DNA of 64,000 nucleotides from Prorocentrum cordatum. Lineage: Eukaryota > Sar > Dinophyceae > Prorocentrales > Prorocentraceae. The position numbers and the translations under genes are program-made. Numbering within the stretch: position 1 is the stretch's first letter; each line of letters opens with the position of its first letter. The stretch lies in NCBI GenBank assembly GCA_963575745.1, contig CAUYUJ010018726.1:62001-126000 (forward strand), written 5' to 3'. Shown in pieces: positions 45,401 to 57,659 of this stretch. The notes under the pieces are model-generated. The model was not told where the DNA came from, did not search any database, and saw nothing but the letters and a program-made list of their open reading frames with translations.

Positions 45401-45699
45401 GTGGGCGCTTGGAATTGGGATAGTCGGAACCAGCACCCCCCCCTGTTTCCAGGGGGGGTGGTCGATGCCCTCGCCCCCCCCCCCTTCCAGAAAAGGGGGG
45501 GGGTCGAACGACCCCCAGGCTTGCGCCAGCGCCGGCGCCCGCCCCCCCCCCCGGCCGGCACCGGCGCTAGCGGCGGCTGTCGGCGGCGGCGGGGAATGTC
45601 GACGAGAGCGACGATTCAACGGGGGTGGCGGGGTTCGAACCCTTCGTCGTCCTCCAGGCGGGCGCCGGTGCCAGCGCCAGCTGGCGGCGGCGGTGGCGC

Positions 45700-45773
45700 C
45701 GGCGAATGCGACGACGACGACGGCGACGAAGGTGACGACGACGACGACGGCGACGGCGGCGACGGCGACGAAC

Positions 45774-45825
<52 letters not shown>

Positions 45826-45932
45826 ATGCGACGACGACGACGACAACGACGGCGACGACGACGACGACGAGCACGGCGACAACGATTACGACGACGACGG
45901 CGGCGATGACGACGAAGACATAGCGACGACGG

Positions 45933-45967
<35 letters not shown>

Positions 45968-46189
45968 ACGACGGCGACGGCGACGACGGCGACGACGGCC
46001 ACGATGATGACGACGACGAGCACGGCGACCACGACGGCGACGGCGGCGATGAGCTCGACGGCGACGACGACGACGACGACGGCGACGACCACGACGGCGA
46101 CGGCGGCGATGAGCTCGACGACGACGACGACGACGAAAACATAGCGACGACATAGCGACGACGGCGACGACGACGACGACGGCGACGTT

Positions 46190-46228
<39 letters not shown>

Positions 46229-46334
46229 CACGATGATGACGACGAGGACGATGGCGACGACGACGACGACGACGATGGCGACGACGGTGACGACGACGAC
46301 GACGACGGCGACGACGACGACACTGACGACGAGC

Positions 46335-46366
<32 letters not shown>

Positions 46367-46552
46367 AGTGACGACGACGGCGACGACGGCGGCAACGAAG
46401 ACAATGACGACGACGACGACGACGAGCACGAGTACGACGACGACGACAGCGGCGACGACGACGACACTGACGACGGCGACCCCAACGACGAGCATGACGA
46501 CAACGGCGACGACGACGGCGACGACGGCGGCGACGATGTCGAAGAGCACGGC

Positions 46553-46597
<45 letters not shown>

Positions 46598-46952
46598 AAC
46601 GGCGGCGACGACGACGACGAATACGACGACGACGACGGCGAGGACGACGGCGACGACGACGGCGACGACGACGACGACGGCGGTGACGACGACGACGACG
46701 GCGACGGCGGCGACGACTTCGACGACGACGACGGCGACAGCGGTGACGATTACCACGGCGACGGCGACGACAGCCACGACGGCCACGACGGCCACGACGA
46801 CGACGACGTCGACGACGGCAACGACAACCACGGCGACGACGACGACGACGGCGACGGCGACGACGACGACGGCGAGCACGATGACGACGATGGTTCTGAT
46901 AGCGACGACGACGACGACGGCGACGGTGGTGACGGCAGTGACGACGACGAGC

Positions 46953-46990
<38 letters not shown>

Positions 46991-47142
46991 AACCACGGCG
47001 ACGACGACGACGACCTCGCCAACGACGACGACGGTGGCGACGACGGCGACGAGGACGACGACGGCGACGACGGCGACCACGACGACGGCGACAACGACCA
47101 CGACGGCGACGGCGGCGACGGCGACCTCGACGACTACGAGCA

Positions 47143-47195
<53 letters not shown>

Positions 47196-47350
47196 GCGAC
47201 AACGACGACGACGACGATTGCGATGACAGCGACGACGACGACGGCGATCACGACGACTTGAAGCATGACGGTGACGACGACGACGGCTGCGACGACGACG
47301 ACGACGACGGCGTTGACGACGATGACGACGACGACGACGACGACGGAGAG
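45700..47350 (+). repeat. 1.65 kb (GAC)n-derived array
   Basis: Imperfect GACGACGACGGC repeats fill the interval. They create frames of over 600 codons on the reverse strand (Val- or Arg-rich) and a Thr-rich forward frame. None is a gene. A ~37 bp block ending GATGAGCTCGACG is duplicated at about 46024-46060 and 46083-46120. Confidence 0.95.
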
Positions 47351-48820
47351 CGCGGGAGGCACGCGAGACATCGCGATTTTCAGGGCCGAACACAAAGGAC
47401 TACAAGGGACCTTGTCGTCGTTGCCGTTTTCGTCCTGGTTATCGTCGCCGCGTCGCCGCCGTCGGGGCTGCCAGCCGCCGCCGCCGCCGGCGCCGATTGG
47501 GGGAGCGAGGGGGAGGGGCGAGGGGAGTCCCCCTGGTTCTTTTCGACGGCGCCGAATGTTCAGGGGTCGGGGTATCCCCCCGTTTCAAACGCGCCGCCGA
47601 ATGTTTCCAAGGCGCGCTCCCTGTGCACACTGGTCAGATGCTGTGTTCGCACCCGCTCTCAGCTGCGGTCGCGGCCCGCTCCGTCGGGGACGTCGTTTGA
47701 ACGCATCGTCGAGGCAGGTTGAGACATGGCGATGCAGCGCGACCCCCCGATTCGGGCTGCCATATAACCTGTCCGTAACCTCGTAGGTTGGCCTAACCCG
47801 TTTACTCTTCGGGCTCGTCTCTCTCACTTTTCTGGCGCCTCGAGCTTGCTTTCGGCTGAGGAGGCTTTTCGGGGCCTGGGCACAGCTGCCGTTACGTTGC
47901 TTGCCCTCGCGCGCGCGCGGTCCTGACATCTTCGAGCGTTCCGCTCCTGCCATTGTGGGATGTGCGCTTTTATGTTTTCTTTCTTGTGTCCCCCCTGTAT
48001 GCTCCCCTGCTGCTTCTGCTGTCGTCGCCAGTACTGTTGCTGTGCGTCCTCTCCTGCGCGTCTCCCCTTCTGCTGCTCAGCTGTGATTATGCTGCTGCTG
48101 ATGCCAGTGGTTGGGTTGCCCTTCGCTGTGGATGCCTGTTCCCGAATCCCGATCTGCTCGGGGGCGCGCTGGCTCGCGCAAACTTTTATGCAGTGACCTC
48201 TTATCTGACAGCCCAGCCTCTCTTGTCCACTCTCTGCTGCGAGAGAGCGCCTCTCTCCCCGCGGCCCGCGCCGCCCGCCTTCCCTCCCGGACAAGTGCAT
48301 GGGCGGGATGTTGCCGTCGCCTTGACCTCTCGGGGCGGTCGCAAGGTCTGTCCAGAGAGTGCGGTTGGAGTTCCGGCCCGTCGCTATTGTGTTCAGCGGT
48401 CGTCACCCCCATGGCGCACATTTTTGGAATGCCCTCACCCGTGCGCGGAGTCCTGGCCGTCCTGGCAAGTTCGAGCGCACCTCCGCCCGCACTTGCCGTC
48501 GCCGCCCTATTGGTGGCGCCCCGACTCTCTCTGGGTGGCGAGCTTCGTGTATTGTCTGATCGCGCCTGATCGTCTCCTCCTTCCTCTTGCTCTGCTTGCT
48601 GTTGCCTGCTGTTTCTCGGCTAGCCATGGCGCCCGTCCTTTGGGACGGCCTGGCACTGTTTGCGCCCAGTACTTGTAGCGTTTGCCCCAGCCGTCGTGCA
48701 CGAAGTTTGAATGTTGTATGGCTTCATCGATTGTCATCCCGTTCGTCGCCATCAGTCCGCTGAAAAGAAAGGGAAGATCATCCTCTTCATCCTTGTCATA
48801 AACGTCATCTTCAAACTCAT
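47351..48820. other. No recognisable gene
   Basis: Contains a copy of the 41838-41900 segment at 47830-47900 (shared GTAGCTGCC/ACAGCTGCC and TTACGTTGCTTGC-type words). No motif-bearing frame. Confidence 0.35.
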
Positions 48821-48837
48821 TGTCATTATATATATAC

Positions 48838-48917
48838 ATATATCACCATCACCAACGTCATCATAATCACCATCAGAGGCATCATACCACCGATGTCACC
48901 GTCATCGCCACCAGCAC

Positions 48918-48996
<79 letters not shown>

Positions 48997-49160
48997 CTCG
49001 TCGTCGTCGTCGTCGTCATCATCATCATCATCATCAGCATCATAATCGTCATCGTCATCACCATCATCGTCATCATCATCATCATCATCACCATCATCAT
49101 CAGCAGCAGCAGCATCCGCATCAACGCCATCACCGACACCATCACCAAAATCACCACACG
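48838..49160 (+). repeat. (ATC)n/(GTC)n microsatellite
   Basis: CAT repeats with an internal GTC run at about 48955-49015. Confidence 0.9.
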
Positions 49161-50510
49161 TCAAGGGAGAACACCCCCCCGACCCCCAGAACTGGCGTTT
49201 CCTGAACGACCACGGGCATTCCTTAAGCAGCCCCCGCCCTGTCAGACTCGTTCCTTCGGTGCGTCTGCGAAACGGCTTCGCTCGTTGGGGTGTCTCTTAT
49301 GGCTCTCTCTCCGCCCTCTGCACTGGGCGCCTCGCCCCTCCGCCTGCTGCCGCTCGCCCCCCCCCGCCCCCCCCTCCCCCCGCCAGGACGACGGGAAACT
49401 CTGCGGGCTGGTCACGCGCCCGTCGCTGGAGGCACTGCTGCCGCGGGCTGCGGGAGGCCGCGCCGTTGGGGCGGAAGGCTGGAAATGTATGTTTACCATA
49501 CAAAATGAAGCGCTTCTTGCTTCTGGGAAACCTCTCAGGGCGTCTCCGGGTGGTTTCTTGGGCCGTGTTGGGAGCCTATAGGACCGCTGGGAGCCAATTT
49601 GGAGGGTCTTGGAGCGACTGGGCCCCTCTTGAGGCCGTCCTGCGGCTCTCCTGGGTCGTTGCAGTTGTTCCTGGGGCCTTCGCGGGGCCCTTGCTGGCCG
49701 TCTTGGAGCCTTCTTCGAGTTTTTTTTTTGTCCTCTGGCGGGTAACGCTTGCTACCCCGGCCCCCCCCCCCCCCGGTAACGCTAACGATCATACGTTTTT
49801 GGGGGGGTGGGGCGGACCCCCCCTCCTCCCCAGCAGGTATGGCGCTGTGCTCGCAGGCATGGCGTGGCGCTGAAAGGCATGTGTGGTGCTCACAAACATG
49901 TTGTGGCGTTCGCAGGCTCCCCACCTGTTGAGGCGCCGAACTCACAGGCATGGCGTGGTGCTAAAATCAAGGGCGAAAAAATCGCCCCTACCCTTGTTTA
50001 TGAGGCGCTGTGTGCTGAACGTCCTGCGGGCTGACAGTGTAATCCCTGCGTATCGCGCGTGCCGCGCGGCGTCCTGGCGGCTCTCTGGCCAGTTGGAGCT
50101 CCCAGGAGGTTTACTGACCACGCACTTGTAACCCATGGTAGGGGCGTGATTCCATTCTTCAATAAAATGCATGTTTCGGTGCCCACCTGCTTGTTGTGCC
50201 CATGACGAACGATTTTCGGCTGGGCGGGAGGGCCGCCGTTGTCTCTGGCGGGTCGTCGCCGGCGCCGGCGCCTTTTCGCCGGTCGCCGCCGCGGCCGCCG
50301 CCGCCGCATGTTGGTCCGAACGTTGCTCTTGGTGCCTTGGGTTCTCCTCCGCCTCTCCTTGTCCCTTTCTCCACCGCTCTCCCTACCTCCTCCCAGGCTG
50401 TTTTTGTCGGTAACCACGCTGCCCACTCACTTTGGTTTCACTTTGGTGGATTCCCCTCCCCATTAGTTGGGGAACTGGCAGTGTCCTCCTTGGGGTCTGT
50501 GGCTGGGGGA
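49161..50510. other. Outlying satellite unit and unassigned sequence
   Basis: 49485-49760 contains a diverged unit of the 51.4-53.4 kb satellite. 49840-49960 has a ~25 bp repeat (CAGGCATGGCGTGGCGCT). No gene seen. Confidence 0.4.
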
Positions 50511-50519
50511 ACAGAAAAA

Positions 50520-50735
50520 TGTAGTCGTCCTCGTCGTTCGCCGTCGTTCGTCGTCGTCGTCGTCGTCGTCGCGGTCGTCGCCGCCGCCGCCGCCGTTGTC
50601 GTCGGCGTCGTCGTAGTTGTCTGCGTCGTCGTCGTAATCGTCCTCGTTGTCGTCGTTGTCGTCGTCGTATTCGTTGTCTTCGTCGTCGTTGTGTCGTTGT
50701 TGCCGCCGCCACCATCGTTGCCGTCGTCGTCCCGA
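50520..50735 (+). repeat. (GTC)n array
   Basis: TCG/GTC trinucleotide repeats, the complement type of the 45.7-47.3 kb array. Confidence 0.85.
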
Positions 50736-51049
50736 GGTTGAAGGTTGAACGCGACCCAGGGGTCCGCTTCGGGCCCCGGGGCCCGCAGAAACGAGCCAAC
50801 GGCGCGAAATCGATATCGATGATGGGGTCGAAGGCCTCCAGGATCCTTCAGGGGTGGACATCGTTCAAGACCGAACGACCCACGCGGTGTCAGAAACCAA
50901 GGCCGACGTCATCGCGACACGAGCCTGCCGTACATTGCCGTGTACACAGGCGACATGGTGAGGGTTCCCGCGGTTTGCGGCGGGCCCTGCAAAGAAGCTT
51001 CGCAAGCTACTGATGTGCCCGCTGGCACGCTTGGCGTTCTGGTGTAAAC

Positions 51050-51310
51050 AGGCGTAGTTGTGCACGGAGGCATTGTGGTGTGCGCAGGCGCTGTGATGCA
51101 CATGGTTGCTGTGGTGTACACGAGGGTTGTTGCGCACACGGTTGCTGCAGTATACACAGATCTTGCGGCGGACATGGGCGACGTGGTGGCGTTGTGCACG
51201 CGGCCGTTGTGGTGTACGGAAGCACTGTGGTGTACTGAGGCGGCGTTGTACTGCACGAAGGCATTCGGCATTGTCGCGTGCGCAGGGATCGTTGCGCGCG
51301 CAGGCACTGA
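51050..51310 (+). repeat. ~25 bp minisatellite
   Basis: Units of GTTGTGCACACGG type with CTGTGGTGTAC. The repeated forward and reverse frames are artefacts. Confidence 0.55.
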
Positions 51311-51419
51311 ATGCGCCAGTGGCGCGGACGCACCCTGGCGGGCGCACGCCGCGACCGCCGTTACCGTTACCCGCCGCCCCCCTCCCCCGGGTAACGGCCG
51401 TTACCCAGAATAATAAAAA

Positions 51420-53410
51420 TACAGTATCTTGGGGGCCTTGTGGGTTCGTGAAAGGCTAAGAGGCGAGTGTGTTTAAAGTATATGTTTTGTCCGAAGGGAA
51501 TGGGACGATTTTTGTTTCTGGAGGGCGTCTTGGTGGCTTCTTGGGGCGTCTTGGGGGCTTCTGCGGCCGTCTGGAGGCAATCTTCGGCGTTGTGGAACGA
51601 TCCCTCATCGACTCGGAGCTTTCTTGGACCGTTCCAGGAGCCTTTTGGATTTGTTTGGCTCGTTTTGGAGCCCCTTACGGTTCCAAGTGTGCGGCCGGCA
51701 CCTTTACCCTCCACCCCCACCCCTCCAAACCGGCCGACCGGGCTCCCGGGGGAGGCGTTTGGGGGGGGAGGGATCTCACACGCCGTGGCCCCAGAGGGGG
51801 TCGGTTGGACGTTTCCCTTAGGGAACGGGCCGATGTTTGCTTGTGGAGGGCCTCTTGGGCCGCGTCCTGGTGGCGTGTTGGGGCGTGCAAGGGGTCTCAG
51901 GGGCCGCGTGAAAGGCCAAGAGGCGAACGTGTTGGAAATATGCGTTTTCCATCGAGAATGGGACGGTTGTTGCTTCTGGAACGCTTCTTGGGACGCCTCT
52001 GGGTAGCGTGCTGAGGCGTCTTAGGGGCTTGTAAGGCTGTCGGGGGGCAATGTTGGACGACTTGGGGCACTGTTGAACGACTTGGGCTGACCAGGAGGCC
52101 TTTTAAGAACCCTCTTTGGCCCGTCTAGAGGCGGGCCCTCTTGGGATCGTCCTGCGGCTCCGGCTCTCCAGGGCCGTTGCTATGGTTTCTGGTGCCTTCG
52201 TGGTGCGCCCGGAAGCCGTCGTGGAGCCTTTTTGAGAGCCTCTTGGGGTGTCGGGGGTCGAAGCTGGTGGTTTACTGTGCTGTTGTAGGCCTCCTGGAAG
52301 CCCGAGAGGCGAATGTGCTGAAAATGTATGTTTCCCCTGGGGAATGGGACGATTTTTGCTTCTGGAGGCCTTCGTGGAGCCCCTGGTAGTAGCTTTTTCA
52401 AACGTCTCGGGGGCCCCTTGGGAATCGTCTGCAGGCAAGCTGGGGCGGTTTGGACCGAATCGTCCCCCTCGTGGGCCGTCCAGACGGCCTTTGGGGACCC
52501 TCTTGGCCCGTTGTGGGGCTCTCGTGGGACCGTCCTGCGGCTCTCCTGGGCCGTTGCTGTGGTTTCTGAGGCATTCGTGGTGCGCCCGGAAGCCGTCGTG
52601 GAGCCTCTTTGAGAGCCTCTTGGGATGTCGGGGGTCGAAGTTGGTGGTTTACTGTGCCGTTGTAAGCCTCCTAGAAGCCCAAGCGGTGAATGTACTGAAA
52701 ATGTTTTTCTTCCTTGGGGAATGGGACGATTTTTGCTTCTGGAGGCCCTTTTGGAGCGCCTCGTGGACGCGCTTTCAAACGTCTTGGGGGCCTATGGGGC
52801 CGTTGGGAGGCAATCATGGGCGGTTTGGACCGAATCGTCCCCCGCGTGGGCCGTCTGGGCAGCCTTTGGGGATCCTGTTGACCCTTATTGGAGCCCTCTT
52901 GGGACCGTCCTGCGGCTCTCCTGGGCCGTTGCTATGGTTTCTGGAGCCTTCGTGGATCGCCTGGAAGCCGTCGTGGAGCCTTTTTGGGAGCCTCTTGGGC
53001 TGCGGAGGGTCGATCTTGGAGGCTTCTTGGGCCGTTGTGGGCCGCGTGAAGGCTCCAAAGGCGCATGCACTGAAAATGTACGTTTTCCCTGGGGAATGGG
53101 ACGGTTTTTGCTTCTGGAGGGCCTTCGCGGGGCGCCTCGTAGTACTTTTTCAGAAGTCTTGGGGATTGATGGGGCCGTCTGCAGGCAATCTTCGGCGTTT
53201 TGGAACGATCTTTCGTCGACTCGTAGCTTTCTTGGACCGTTCTGGGGCCTTTTTGGCTTGTTTTGGGGCCTCCTGAGGCTCCAAAGTGTGCGGCCGGGAC
53301 CTTTGCCCCCCCCCCTCCCCCTCCAAACCGGCCGGACTGGGCCCCCTGGGGAGGGATTCGGGGAGGGGGAAGCATCTCACACGCCGTGGCCCCAAGGGGT
53401 GGGCGCCCTT
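51420..53410 (+). repeat. ~375-460 bp large satellite, five units
   Basis: The block GGGAATGGGACGATTTTTG followed by TTCTGGAGG recurs at about 51500, 51955, 52340, 52718 and 53092. Intervals are 373-460 bp, and the last three units are most regular. Sequences at 51690-51800 and 53285-53405 (GTGCGGCCGG ... CACACGCCGTGGCCCC) form a longer repeat at the edges. The open frames of up to 342 codons follow the repeat and lack domains. Confidence 0.75.
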
Positions 53411-53434
53411 GCTTCAGAACATATTGAGATTCTT

Positions 53435-53465
53435 TGGTAATTCCAGGGTGACCTTGGAATTACCA
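53435..53465 (+). repeat. 31 bp near-palindrome
   Basis: TGGTAATTCCA and TGGAATTACCA are perfect 11 bp inverted arms around 9 bases. Confidence 0.6.
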
Positions 53466-53769
53466 GAAAAACCATGGAAAAAGCAGCTAATCGATAGGGT
53501 TGAACAGTCTTCAGCGCCACATAATATTTTGAATTGCCTATGGGTGGAAGGATGCAGGATGGATCCTGAACAAAGCGGAGTCTCGTCTGAATGGCTGGCC
53601 CACGGGGCGTTCGTTTGTTGAGGGGGGCGTTTCCTGCAGTGGAGAGGAACACTTGGTAGGGTCTTTTGGAGAGAGGAGGACTTAGGACGGGAGAGTATAC
53701 CGCAGCATCGTGAATTCATCTCGGGTCTACTCTGGTCTGGGATGCTTCTCCATCGGTCAGTCAGCAGCG

Positions 53770-53881
53770 CCAGCAGCGAGAGGAAGAGGATGAGGATGAA
53801 GACGATGATGTTGCGGATTGTGATGATGATGGTGCTGTTGATGATGACGAGAAGAGGATGAGAAGGAGGATGGTGATGGTG

Positions 53882-53931
<50 letters not shown>

Positions 53932-54030
53932 GATGATGATGGTGATGATGATGATGATGATAATGAGGAGGAGGAGGAGAAGGAGGAGGGTGGGGAGGAG
54001 GAGGAGGACGAGGAGGAGGAGGAGGGGGGA
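53770..54030 (+). repeat. (GAT)n/(GGA)n microsatellite
   Basis: GAT repeats grading into GGA repeats. Confidence 0.85.
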
Positions 54031-54426
54031 TAATGGGCGGCACTAGCAGCAGTAGCAACAGCAGAGGGAGGCACGTGAAGAGCCGCCGAGGCAGTGGCGG
54101 CTTGGACGCTCGCAGCCAGCCGTTGACAGGCCCACGGTCTTCGACGCAGGTGCCATGCTCGTGCTTTCCTCCGCATCGACTCCTCCTGGCCCGTCCTCTC
54201 CTCCTTCTCCAGCCCCTCCTCCTTGACTGCGCATCCTGCCCCTCCTGGCTCCTCCTCTTCCTCCTCCTCCTCCTGACTGCTCTCCTTGCTGTTGCCTTGG
54301 AACCGGTGTTCCCTTGCTGTTGCCTTGGGTCCCCTTGCTGTTGCTGACTGCCAGGCTCACGATCCTCCCTTGCTGCCGCCTTGCGCCCCGTGCCTCCACC
54401 GGCCGCGGCCGTCGTGAGCCCTTCTC

Positions 54427-54762
54427 GTTGGTGCCCGCCCGCCGCCTTTTCGAGCTGTGCGCCGGCCGACTTCACCACATCGGGGATTCTGCACGAACGA
54501 AATGGGCACGGAAAGAATGGGTACAATGCCCAACAGCAGTTTCTGTTCATTTTGAAGAGGACTCGCTGTCCGCGCCGCCGCGGCTGTGTCCGTTTGAGAC
54601 AGGAGGCCGCCTGCCCAGCAGCGCCCGCTGTTGGTTTGGGACAACATTTGTTGTTGGGCATTGTACCCATTCTTTCCGTACCCATTTCGGGCGTCCAAAT
54701 CGTTGGTGCCCGCCCGCCGCCTTTTCAATCTGTGCGCCGGCCGACTTCACCACATCGGGGAT
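54427..54762. repeat. ~60 bp direct repeats flanking a MITE-like insert
   Basis: GTTGGTGCCCGCCCGCCGCC and downstream CACCACATCGGGGAT occur at 54427-54486 and again at about 54700-54762. Between them lies the hairpin element 54499-54689. Confidence 0.6.
54499..54689. mobile_element. MITE-like element with 40 bp inverted ends
   Basis: The ends 54499-54538 and 54650-54689 are inverted repeats of 40 bp with about three mismatches (GAAATGGG ... GGTACAATGCCC). The ~110 bp interior has no coding frame. Size and structure fit a non-autonomous DNA element. No clear short target duplication is visible. Confidence 0.5.
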
Positions 54763-55325
54763 GCCGTGGTCGGCGTTTTGGGGGAATGCTTTGATTTCGG
54801 CCAGATATCGTGGCGACCAGAGCGACCCAGGCTGAGATGGGTTAGTGTTACGTCCTCCCTCTGCAGTGCAGTAAAGAGCTGCGAGAAGACGAGCAAGAGA
54901 AGACACGGTGGATGGAGCCGAGGCTCCGCTGCTTGCACCGCTTCGGGACGGCCTCCGGGCCGGCACGCGCGTCAGCCAGTCAGTCAGTTCAGATCAGTTG
55001 TTTGATTTTCGAGCACCCCACCTCTTGCCTTCTCCCCACGGCTGCCTCGGTCTCACGCTTGCCCCTTCCCAGAATGCATGGAGGGGCGGACAGGAGGGCA
55101 GCAACCATGGTGACAGAGGTGTTTGCAGCAGTGCTAGCAGCAGCAGCAGCAGCAGCAGTGGCATCAGCTGCACGAGCACACGTGGCTGTGGTAAGAGCCG
55201 TCGGGCACGCAGGTGTGGCGTCCGTAGCATGGGCGTCGCTGTTTAATCATCAGCAGTGGCGGTGTCGGCAGCATTGACGGCCGTAGTACATGGAAGCCGC
55301 AGTAGTAGTATCCGAGAAGTGCAGG
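54763..55325. other. No recognisable gene
   Basis: Includes a CAG run (about 55130-55160). Nothing assignable. Confidence 0.4.
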
Positions 55326-55327
<2 letters not shown>

Positions 55328-55356
<29 letters not shown>

Positions 55357-55600
55357 CGGCATGCATGCATGCATGCATGATGTACATACCCACCTACCTA
55401 CCTACCTGCCTACCTACCTACCTACCAACATACATACATACATAAGTCCATTCATACATACCTACGTCAATCCATCCATACATACATGCATACACACATA
55501 CATACATGCATGCATCTATACATACGCACATGCATAAATGCATGCATACATACATACGCACATACAAACATACATATTTACATATATATATATATATATG
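55328..55600 (+). repeat. (TA)n, (CATG)n, (CCTA)n, (CATA)n compound microsatellite
   Basis: Consecutive di- and tetranucleotide repeats, closing with a second (TA)n run at 55582-55600. A similar (CATA)n and (CAGA)n block lies at 63225-63375. Confidence 0.9.
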
Positions 55601-55609
55601 CTCACGGGT

Positions 55610-57132
55610 TATTGGCAAGACGCCCCAAATTTGCAACGTATCTTTGACGAGTTCGGGCAAATCTCCGGCCTCCGTCTGAACCTGTAAAAGTGCGCGACTA
55701 TCCTCGAGCATGGTTTTCTGGAACAGCTGCAACAACGCCGGGACAGGTGCCCTCTTGAATGGGCCAGGGTGCCCGTGTCGGACTGCGATAAGTGTTTGGT
55801 GTTTATGGCCGGGCTGGGCAAGGGCGAACAATCATGGCGAGACCCCAACGCCACCTTCATCCAGCGTTGTCACGACTGGTCCGAGCACGGCGTTGGAATG
55901 CAGTTCCATGCTGTGGCATACAACGCGTTCGCCATATCCACGCTTGTGTGCATCGGCCAGTTGGAATCGGTCCCGCAAGAGACGCTGCGACTGGAGGAAT
56001 CCTGGCTCAGGAGGACGCGCAAAGGACCTGGGAAGCGGGCGGTGCCCGATGATTTATGGCGCCTGCAGGAACATTTCGGCCAGTTGGCCTCGTGCCGCAG
56101 CAGCTACCTGACCGCCAAAGCCGCGCAACTTCGAGCTCGCGTCTGGTATTTGGCGTACACGGCAGCCCACTATCAGCGCGAGGTACATGACCTTCGGCAA
56201 GCTCTTGCATGCCCGAAATATCTACACAACTGGACGCGGTGGGACGATTTGTATTCCCCAGCTTTTGCAGTTACCCTCGAAGATACCCTACAATGGTTCA
56301 CGCACCATGTCTGCCCAATCGAAGACATCTGCAATACACCGAGCGAGCCAAACGACGACCGCGACCATGACGGCGAGGACCAAGCGGACGACGGCAGCGG
56401 CGCCGCCACCAGGACGACGAACAGCTCGGGCACGCACGCCCCTCTGCGCCCCCAGACCAACTTCCAACGACGAGCTCACCAGACGCCACTCGCACACCAC
56501 GCCCCGCACCCAAGCTACCGCATTCGCTGCAAATTCCAGCGCTGGGACCTCCAAAACGCAGCAAAACGCCCACCGCCCTCAGGGGCGAGCTGCCGGTGCA
56601 ACACGCCTACCTGGCAACCAGGCTCTGGCAAGTCTCCACTTGCTCTTGAAACTGGCCCCTCCGCGGGTCTGCGCCGCAGTATTCGGCACGCTGTGGAACA
56701 GATGGTGCACGTGCAGGCGGTACCAACAGAGGCACTCAGCACGCAACCGTCGCGTCCTGGGTTGTGGAGGAGCTGCGGAAGACTCTATAGAGCACTGTTG
56801 CGGATGCCCGATGACGAAGCGAGCCATGGAGCGCAGGCTGAACATGTCCCCCTTCCGCCTTCGCCAATATTCATACATTCTTGCTCTGCAATGTGAATAT
56901 CAAAACATGCGATGAACTTACCTCAGTGTCACTGCTAGTCTGCGCCATGTGCAACGCCACGAGCCACTACAGACACAACCCACTCACCCTGGACACCGAC
57001 GTACACGGCGCAGTGACGCAATGGATGCGCGAAGGTGCCAAGCGCCATGCCAACGCGACGAGGGCACTCGACTATAGATGGCACCCGGCACGACGGGACA
57101 AGGCATTGCCGCCGATACCAGCGCACCTATGA
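55610..57132 (+). pseudogene. 5'-truncated LINE: RT thumb to zinc knuckle
   Basis: Frame 2 opens beside the (TA)n repeat with IFDEFGQISGLRLNL, an in-frame TAA, then CLVFMAGLGKGEQSWRDP and FHAVAYNAFAISTLVCIG. This is the RT thumb and connection of dinoflagellate-type LINEs (SGLxLN just follows the palm). It runs to about 56330. Frame 3 then carries FGTLWNRWCTCRRYQQR and LGCGGAAEDSIEHCCGCP, the C-terminal CCHC knuckle. A shift near 56880 gives a final helical tail ending at 57130-57132. Palm motifs are absent, as expected from incomplete reverse transcription starting at the 3' end. Confidence 0.7.
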
Positions 57133-57139
57133 CGGACTC

Positions 57140-57600
57140 GCCTCCCCTCCCCCGAACTACGTCGTGCTCCAATTCTTGCCCCAATCCCGACTCTCACACA
57201 ATACCGACTCCCAGCGCGATTTGCTCACCAACTCTCGCGCCGACCAGCTCACCGACTCCATCGCCGATCAACTCGCCGACTCTCGGGCCGACGACGGTCA
57301 ACAACCAACATCCACCAGCTCGGCACCCCGACCTCCAGCATCCGACGTCCTACTCTCGACTCCAGCTCGCCGACCAGCTCGCCCGCCCCAGCGACGACCA
57401 GCTCGAGGGCGGAAGCCATGACAAGTCCGAGAGCGGAAACCGTGACAGGCCCAGGGGGGGTATCCTGTGACACACCGAACTCCCGCGCTGGCCAACTCAC
57501 CGGCTCCCTCACCGACTGGCTCGCCGACCATCGCGCCGACCATCGCCGACCAGCTCGCCCACTCCGTCGCCATCGAGCTCGACCGCGCGGCCGGGACAGG
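57140..57600 (+). repeat. Degenerate ~15-30 bp repeat
   Basis: GCCGACCAGCTCACCGACTC-type units with many variants, giving Pro/Thr/Ser or Arg/Ala/Asp frames. Confidence 0.5.
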
Positions 57601-57601
57601 T

Positions 57602-57639
57602 GAATCATGTTCCAGCAGAGCGTTTCAGGAACATGATTC
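57602..57639 (+). repeat. Perfect 12 bp hairpin
   Basis: GAATCATGTTCC and GGAACATGATTC are perfect inverted arms around 14 bases. Confidence 0.65.
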
Positions 57640-57659
57640 GAGCATCGGCCCAGGCATGA

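Noticed and set aside
45365-47395. Reverse-strand open frames of 676 and 608 codons and a 357-codon forward frame
   Set aside because: They follow a GAC trinucleotide array. Every frame is open, with one- or two-residue composition.
52248-53440. 342- and 271-codon frames with repeated WDDFCFW-type motifs
   Set aside because: They track the ~375 bp satellite unit. Different units use different frames and no domain is visible.
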